A stretch of 64,000 nucleotides of DNA from Mycolicibacterium goodii (GTDB lineage: Bacteria; Actinomycetota; Actinomycetes; Mycobacteriales; Mycobacteriaceae): assembly GCF_022370755.2 (NCBI RefSeq), contig NZ_CP092364.2:1054001-1118000 (forward strand), in the 5' to 3' direction. Within the stretch, counting starts at the first letter, position 1, and each line of letters opens with the position of its first letter. This document shows positions 59,531 through 64,000 of this stretch, piece after piece. The notes beneath the pieces were generated by a model. It worked only from the letters and a program-made list of their open reading frames with translations. It was not told the origin of the DNA and ran no database searches. The position numbers were made by a program, and so were the translations under genes.

Positions 59531-60432
59531 CAACCTGCCTCCACTTCGACGTCGGAGCCGGCGCGAGTGGCTCGAATGTCCGCGCACTCGCCGGCGAATG
59601 ACAAGACCCGCTGGTGATATTCGGCCGCAGTGTGGCCCACGCTGAGGTTGTGGCCGGAGTCGGGCAGCACGCCGACGTCCACGCGAGGCGCGGCGCCGAA
59701 CATCGCGCCGATGGCCGCCAACGCCTCGGCATCGGCCTCCCACACGTTCTCGTGGTCGCCGGCGATGAACTGCGCGGGAACCTCAACCTTCGCGGCGAGT
59801 TGCGGGAAGTCGTGTGACGACCAGCTTTTGACCACGTCGCCCTCGTACGCGGTGCCGCCGGAGGACAACCCGTTGCCGATCACGTCGGCCGGATACAGCC
59901 GGGCCGGCTCCCACAACAACTCGCGCAACCCGCGCGGCCTGTGTTCGGTCGACGCGTCCTTGAGGATGTCGAAAGCCGCTCGCCGATACCGGCGCCCGGT
60001 GCCGGCCAGCGAGATCCCCACCACGCGCTTACCGGGGTCGGCGGTCGCCATCCGCACGGCGAGTTCGCAACCCATGGAATGGCCCACCAGAAACAGATCC
60101 TGCGAGCCCACGATGCGCTCGAGCGCGCCGAACGCCAGGGACAGGCGCTGCTCGGGTCGGGCCATCGCCTCTGGGTATGGGGCCGACGCACCGTATCCGG
60201 GACGGTCCAGCGCGACAACCGTGAAGCCGGCCGCGACGCCGGCGCGCAGCAGCGAGAGCTCGGGGTGGCCAGGGCAATCGAAGTATGCAGACGTGGTCGC
60301 CCCGCCGTGCAGTGCGACCACCACCGCGCGTGGTTCGGGTGCCTCGCCCACCAGGGCCGACATCGGAATGCCGTCGGCGAGGACGACGCGGGGGTGGGGG
60401 AGGGACCTGTCGGACCCGGTACGTTCGCCCAC
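59530..60432 (-). CDS. Alpha/beta hydrolase
   Basis: A 300-residue hydrolase with VALHGGATTSAYFDCPGH near residue 40, the nucleophile elbow LVGHSMGCELAVRM near 117, the acid in FIAGDHENVWEAD near 222 and the His in PDSGHNLSVGH near 256. It starts with GTG two bases after the DUF35-thiolase stop. It may act as thioesterase or esterase on the aldolase product. Motifs do not show a meta-cleavage preference. Confidence 0.83.
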   Translation of the reverse strand: MGERTGSDRSLPHPRVVLADGIPMSALVGEAPEPRAVVVALHGGATTSAYFDCPGHPELSLLRAGVAAGFTVVALDRPGYGASAPYPEAMARPEQRLSLAFGALERIVGSQDLFLVGHSMGCELAVRMATADPGKRVVGISLAGTGRRYRRAAFDILKDASTEHRPRGLRELLWEPARLYPADVIGNGLSSGGTAYEGDVVKSWSSHDFPQLAAKVEVPAQFIAGDHENVWEADAEALAAIGAMFGAAPRVDVGVLPDSGHNLSVGHTAAEYHQRVLSFAGECADIRATRAGSDVEVEAG

Positions 60433-60434
60433 GG

Positions 60435-62090
60435 CTAATCGTCTCTACGCAACAGCAGGACCCCGCTGGGGGTCAGGCCGCCGCTGCTGGCGACCGCCAC
60501 CCGTGCACCCTCGACCTGGCGTTCACCGGCCTCGCCGCGCAGCTGTGTGACGGCCTCGTGGATGAGCCCCATGCCGTGCGTGCGGCCGTGGGAGAGCTGA
60601 CCGCCGTGGGTGTTGAGTGGGATGACACCGTCACGGGCGATGTTCTTGCCGCCGTCGAGGAAATCCTTGGCCTCGCCGATACCACAGAACCCGAGGGCTT
60701 CCAGCCAGGACAGGCAGTTGAACGTGAAACCGTCGTACAGTTCGGCCACGTCGACATCGCTGGGCCGCAACGAGGTTCGTGACCACATGTGCGCACTCTG
60801 GCCGAGTACCTGCGGTTCGTGGGTGAGCGTGGTCTGATCCCAGTCGAGGCGCTCGATGATCTGGGTTCCGACGGCTTCGAACCGGATGGGCGGCTTGGGC
60901 AGATCGCGCGCGGCGTCGATCGCCGAGACGATCACCGCCACCGCGCCGTCGCACGGCACGTCACAGTCGTAGAGACCGAACGGCGTGGTGATCGTGCGCG
61001 CCGAGAGGTAGTCCTCCATGGTCAGCGGATCACGGTAGATCGCGGTGGGATTCAGCGCGGCGTTGGCCCGCTGGTTGAGCGCGATCCAGCCCAGCGTCTC
61101 GCGCGTGGTGCCGTAGCGGTCGAAGTGGCGTCCGGCGTTCTGTGCCAACGTGTGTGCGGCCGATGTAGCGCCGTAGGGGTGCTGCCAGCTGCTGGTGCGC
61201 CCGCTCATCGGAGGGGACATCTTGCCCTCCTTGACCAGTTGGCCGAAAGTGGCCTCCCACAGCGTCCGGAAGCACAGGACGTGGCGCGCCAGGCCGGCCG
61301 AGATCGCCATCATGGCCGCGATCACCGAACCGCCAGGACCGAACGTGTCCATGCCGCCGTTGATCCAGGTGGGACGCAGTCCCAGTGCGCCCTCGAGCGC
61401 GCTGACACCGCCCTCGCCCATCCCGGCGACGTCGAGGCCCGGATATGTCGACAGCCCGTCGATGTCGTCGAAGGTCAGGCCGGCGTCGGCGACGGCCCGC
61501 TCGGCGGCCTCGATCGTCAGCGACAGTGGCGGCACCATCAGCCGCCTGCCGATCTCGGACATGCCGATGCCCGTGATGGCCGAGCGGTCCTCGAACTTGT
61601 CCTCGGTCAGCATCGGCCGGACGTACTTGCCGATGTCCTGCGGTGCGATGTCCTCGATCGGTGCCGGGGTTCCGGTGGTGTCCGCCGACGGGGTGAACAC
61701 CGGCAGCCACACATCGTCGAGGTGTTGAAAGGTGACCTCCACCGGCTGACCGAGCTTGAGCGACTGCGGATCGCAGTCGACGATGTTGGTGGTCAGCCGG
61801 ACCCGGGGATCCTCGACGATGGCGACCTCGGCGACCACGTACGGCGGCGGCATATCGGGGAAACCGAACCGCTCGTTGATCGTGAACCCGGCGAGGGTGG
61901 CGCGGCCGGACACGTCCCGCACGCCGAGATCGTGGCTGCGGCAGTAGCGGCAGATGGGCTGCGGGGGGTGGATCAGCGCGTCGCAGGACCGGCATTCCTG
62001 GATGCGCAGCACGTCGTCGCGGCCCGCGGTCCAGAAGTACTCGTTGAGTGCGGTGACCGTCGGCAGGGGGCGCCCGGGGATCTGTGGCAA
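60435..62090 (-). CDS. DUF35-thiolase fusion, Ltp2-type aldolase candidate
   Basis: A 551-residue fusion. Residues 1-130 form a DUF35 domain with a zinc ribbon (CRSC near 34-37 and CRYC near 47-50) and an OB-fold. Residues 165-551 are an SCP2/thiolase-like lipid-transfer domain. The thiolase nucleophile Cys position reads FGPGGSVIAAM, so it is not a normal thiolase, whereas ELYDGFTFNCL near 450 and NTHGGQLSHGRTHG near 500 fit Ltp-type aldolases. In steroid degradation Ltp2 needs a separate DUF35 partner (ChsH2) for retro-aldol side-chain cleavage; here both are one chain. TTG start with CGGAG upstream. Confidence 0.83.
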   Translation of the reverse strand: MPQIPGRPLPTVTALNEYFWTAGRDDVLRIQECRSCDALIHPPQPICRYCRSHDLGVRDVSGRATLAGFTINERFGFPDMPPPYVVAEVAIVEDPRVRLTTNIVDCDPQSLKLGQPVEVTFQHLDDVWLPVFTPSADTTGTPAPIEDIAPQDIGKYVRPMLTEDKFEDRSAITGIGMSEIGRRLMVPPLSLTIEAAERAVADAGLTFDDIDGLSTYPGLDVAGMGEGGVSALEGALGLRPTWINGGMDTFGPGGSVIAAMMAISAGLARHVLCFRTLWEATFGQLVKEGKMSPPMSGRTSSWQHPYGATSAAHTLAQNAGRHFDRYGTTRETLGWIALNQRANAALNPTAIYRDPLTMEDYLSARTITTPFGLYDCDVPCDGAVAVIVSAIDAARDLPKPPIRFEAVGTQIIERLDWDQTTLTHEPQVLGQSAHMWSRTSLRPSDVDVAELYDGFTFNCLSWLEALGFCGIGEAKDFLDGGKNIARDGVIPLNTHGGQLSHGRTHGMGLIHEAVTQLRGEAGERQVEGARVAVASSGGLTPSGVLLLRRDD

Positions 62091-62122
62091 GTCGACTCCG
62101 TGGTAAACGGGTTATTCTCTGC

Positions 62123-62139
62123 GGAGAATCACGTTATCA
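62123..62139. promoter_or_regulatory. Regulon palindrome K
   Basis: GGAGAAT-CAC-GTTATCA matches the shared motif with one core mismatch. A further ATTCTC half-site at 62114-62119 faces it. It lies in the 46-base gap between the ferredoxin stop and the DUF35-thiolase start at 62090, so it likely controls the downstream aldolase operon. Confidence 0.5.
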
Positions 62140-62367
62140 GGTGGGGCGCGGCCGGCGGGGCGTGTCTGTTTGTTCCCGCATCTCGATGATCGCGTGCACC
62201 GGACAGTCGAGCAGGGCGCGTGTGACGGCGGGTTCGTCGGCCTCGGGGACGATGCCGTCACCGTGCAGCGACGCGTAACCCCAGTCGTCGAGCGGGAAGT
62301 ACTCCGGCGCGTGCTTGGCGCACAGGCCGAAGCCGTCGCACATCGTGCGGTCCAGTTTGACCCTCAT
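62137..62367 (-). CDS. Small ferredoxin
   Basis: A 76-residue ferredoxin with CDGFGLCAKHAPEYF at residues 10-24 and DCPVHAI near 58. Phe replaces the second Cys, again a [3Fe-4S]-type pattern. The ATG overlaps the stop of the NuoF-like gene, and no P450 is directly next to it. It is therefore probably the electron acceptor of that flavoprotein. The C-terminal tail is Arg/Pro-rich (RRPRPT). Confidence 0.88.
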   Translation of the reverse strand: MRVKLDRTMCDGFGLCAKHAPEYFPLDDWGYASLHGDGIVPEADEPAVTRALLDCPVHAIIEMREQTDTPRRPRPT

Positions 62368-63653
62368 ACCGCCACCACCGATTCCAGTTGTTCCACCTCG
62401 TACGGCCGAACCGCGGTGAACGGACCGGAACGGCATGCCCGGCAGTTGTTCTCGAGGTGCCGACGAACCAGGTCGTCGAAGGCCGACAGTAGGCTCGCCG
62501 CCAAATTGGCCGCGCCGTCGATCGTGCCGCACGCACCGCGCCCGCGCAGCACCACCGACCAGCGCTTCAGCCGAGCCAGGTCGTCTTCGGTCGCGGTGCC
62601 GTCACGCAACGCCGTCGCCGCCGCGGCCATCGCCGCGGTGCCGTTGAAGCACGACCCGCACTGCCCGGCGTTCTCGCGGTCGAAGTAGGAAAGCACCGAC
62701 GCGGCGACCGCCACGGGGCAGTCATCGGTGAGGATGCTGATCGCACCGCAGCCGAGGCCGCTGCCGAGGCCACGGAGCGTCTCGTGATCCAAGGTGGCGC
62801 CGACGATCTCGCGGCCGAGCAGCCCCGCGAAATATCCGCCCATGAGCGCACCTGTGACAGCGTCCGGCGAAACCCCGTGCAGCGTGAGCACATCGGTGAA
62901 CGCGACGCCGTGGGGGAGCTCGTAGAGTGCGGGGGCACGGCCGGCGCCCGTGACGGTGGCGAGGAACGTGCCCGGTGAACCTTCGGTGCCAAGTGCACGG
63001 AAGGCCGTCGCGTCGTTGAGATTCAGAAATGCCAGGTGTGCCAGCGTCTCGACGTTGCTGATCAGGGTCGGGTAACCGCCGACACCCTGCTCGAACGGTC
63101 GTGGCGGTTTGTCGGTGGGTTTCGCCGGACCGCCGTTGACCACGCGCACGGCCGCGGTCTCCTCGCCTGCGACGTAACCCGGTGTGACGGTGAGGAGTTC
63201 GACTGCGACGCCGCCCGGACGGCCATCGGTCTCGGCCAGGGCGTGCTCGACACTGCGGGCCGACAGCGAGTCGGAGGTGTACAGCACGGCGCGGTCGGCG
63301 TTCACGACGAGGGCTGCCAGGCGCAGCCCGTCGAGCACCGCATGCGGACGGTTGCGCAAGAGCCAACGGTCCTTTATCGACGCGGGCTCGCCCTCTTCAC
63401 CGTTGGCGATCACCACGGCACCGCCCGCGGTGCGGCCGTTGTCCCGTACCGTCCGCAGCTTCACCCCGAGCGGGAACGCGGCGCCGCCACGGCCGAGCAG
63501 CCCACTGGCCTCGACGGTGTCCAGCAACCGGTTGTCCGGTGCGCCGTAACCACCCGCGCCGACATACTCGGTGACCGTTTCGGATTCGCTGCGCAGCAGG
63601 CGCGGTGCGATGCCCGGCCATGCCACAACCCTCAGATCGGCTGTCATCGTCAT
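62364..63653 (-). CDS. NuoF-like flavoprotein (NADH-binding subunit homologue)
   Basis: A 429-residue stand-alone homologue of the complex I NuoF subunit. It has the FMN/NADH segment GLLGRGGAAFPLGVKLRTVR near residue 51, ANGEEGEPASIKDRWLL near 83, GYVAGEETAAV near 160 and ISNVETLAHLAFL near 204. The cluster motif near 335 reads ENAGQCGSC, missing the first Cys of ESCGxCxPC; later Cys residues occur in GRGACG and NNCRAC. No other NADH dehydrogenase gene is nearby. With the coupled ferredoxin it is a likely NADH-dependent reductase serving the P450/ferredoxin systems. Confidence 0.84.
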   Translation of the reverse strand: MTMTADLRVVAWPGIAPRLLRSESETVTEYVGAGGYGAPDNRLLDTVEASGLLGRGGAAFPLGVKLRTVRDNGRTAGGAVVIANGEEGEPASIKDRWLLRNRPHAVLDGLRLAALVVNADRAVLYTSDSLSARSVEHALAETDGRPGGVAVELLTVTPGYVAGEETAAVRVVNGGPAKPTDKPPRPFEQGVGGYPTLISNVETLAHLAFLNLNDATAFRALGTEGSPGTFLATVTGAGRAPALYELPHGVAFTDVLTLHGVSPDAVTGALMGGYFAGLLGREIVGATLDHETLRGLGSGLGCGAISILTDDCPVAVAASVLSYFDRENAGQCGSCFNGTAAMAAAATALRDGTATEDDLARLKRWSVVLRGRGACGTIDGAANLAASLLSAFDDLVRRHLENNCRACRSGPFTAVRPYEVEQLESVVAV

Positions 63654-63666
63654 ATCCCGTCCCCGG

Positions 63667-63680
63667 TTAGGCTTACCGGC
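63667..63680 (+). promoter_or_regulatory. Likely leaderless promoter
   Basis: TAGGCT at 63668-63673 is a plausible -10 hexamer. It ends seven bases before the ATG at 63681, so transcription would start at the start codon itself. The intergenic gap to the divergent NuoF-like gene is only 27 bases. Confidence 0.4.
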
Positions 63681-64000
63681 ATGAGAACTGCGGTGGTGCG
63701 CGTCGGGGTGGACCCCAGCGGTGAACTCGGGCGAAAGCAGCTAGCCGACGGCATGGCCGCGCTCCGGGAACTGCTCGGCGACCTCGGCGCCGAAGTGCTC
63801 GGCGACGACCAACTGGCGGAGTTGCCCGCGCACCGGCGCGAAGTCGAGGTGCTCATCGCCGGGAGTGACGCAGAGCAGCTGCAGGAGTCGGTCATTCAGC
63901 TGTGCGCCAAGGCCTTCGGCACGGCCCCGGCGGCCGGCGTGGTGACGTTCGTCAGCCGGGGGACCGACGATGATGCGCACGGCGTCCTCGCCGGCTTCGG
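63681..64000 (+). CDS. Unknown protein, truncated by the window edge
   Basis: The first 106 residues are visible and the frame remains open at the right edge. It starts MRTAVVRVGVDPSGELGRKQLADGMAALRELLGDLGAEVLGDDQLAELPAHRREVEVLIAG with an alternating helix/strand pattern, then VIQLCAKAFGTAPAAGVVTFVSRGTDDDAHG. No family is recognised. It is divergent from the NuoF-like gene and probably translated from a leaderless message. Function is unknown. Confidence 0.75.
   Translation, partial: MRTAVVRVGVDPSGELGRKQLADGMAALRELLGDLGAEVLGDDQLAELPAHRREVEVLIAGSDAEQLQESVIQLCAKAFGTAPAAGVVTFVSRGTDDDAHGVLAGF

Noticed and set aside
62368..62532. A longer ferredoxin start at 62532.
   Set aside because: The added 55 residues are Arg/Gly-rich read-through of the NuoF-like gene in another frame.

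Overview
The window is high-GC actinobacterial DNA, most likely from a fast-growing Mycobacterium (Mycolicibacterium). The evidence is one 13E12-type DUF222/HNH protein, F420-type luciferase-like oxidoreductases, a mycofactocin-type short-chain dehydrogenase, five-residue-spaced small ferredoxins paired with P450s, frequent GTG/TTG starts and several apparently leaderless promoters. I see no rRNA, tRNA, CRISPR array, phage gene or insertion sequence. The window is almost wall-to-wall catabolic operons; genes commonly overlap by 1-17 bases.

Layout. 34-4127 (+): acyl-CoA ligase, a split acyl-CoA dehydrogenase (ACAD) pair and an enoyl-CoA hydratase, ending at a strong hairpin. 4200-5753 (-): two short-chain dehydrogenases (SDRs). 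5828-6712 (+): an orphan MeaB-type GTPase. 6701-9068 (-): a KstD-like flavoprotein and an IclR regulator. 9199-17605 (+): a meta-cleavage set (C-C hydrolase, MhpA-like hydroxylase, MhpB-like extradiol dioxygenase) followed by a second KstD-like flavoprotein, a luciferase-like oxidoreductase, an SDR and a cyclase-family hydrolase. 17642-18880: 13E12 protein. 18988-20621: hydrolase and SDR. 20688-30644 (+): TetR, ferredoxin, P450, amidohydrolase, two M24 proteins (one apparently inactive), a hydratase, a double CoA-transferase and an SDR. 30655-33503: mycofactocin-type SDR, a TetR regulator and a hydratase. 33620-39504 (-): carboxymuconolactone decarboxylase-like protein, Rieske oxygenase, small unknown protein, amidohydrolase, SnoaL-like protein and a second split ACAD pair. 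39793-46714 (+): amidohydrolase, ACAD, SDR, CoA-transferase, thiolase, ACAD. 46831-49201: TetR, unknown protein and a P450. 49434-53401 (-): TetR, ACAD, aminoglycoside-phosphotransferase-like kinase, quinone oxidoreductase. 53587-56301 (+): P450, ferredoxin, DUF1330, luciferase-like oxidoreductase. 56329-57767 (-): P450 and ferredoxin. 57915-63653 (-): two 3-hydroxyisobutyrate-dehydrogenase-like proteins, hydrolase, a DUF35-thiolase fusion, ferredoxin and a NuoF-like flavoprotein. 63681 onward: partial unknown gene.

How it works together. The gene content (CoA ligase, heteromeric ACADs, hydratases, SDRs, thiolase, DUF35/Ltp-type aldolase, KstD-like dehydrogenases, P450s, Rieske oxygenase, extradiol ring cleavage) is what is needed to hydroxylate, activate, side-chain-shorten and ring-open a polycyclic or terpenoid-like compound. 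The substrate cannot be named from sequence.

The most interesting pattern is a recurring 17-base palindrome, NGAGAAT-NNN-(A/G)TTCTCN. I found it by eye at nine places plus one degenerate copy, almost all in promoter regions of otherwise separate operons from 5.8 kb to 62.1 kb. Several copies contain a TANNNT -10 hexamer inside the palindrome. Three copies surround the TetR gene at 31853-32581, making that protein the best candidate for a master repressor of an apparently undescribed catabolic regulon.
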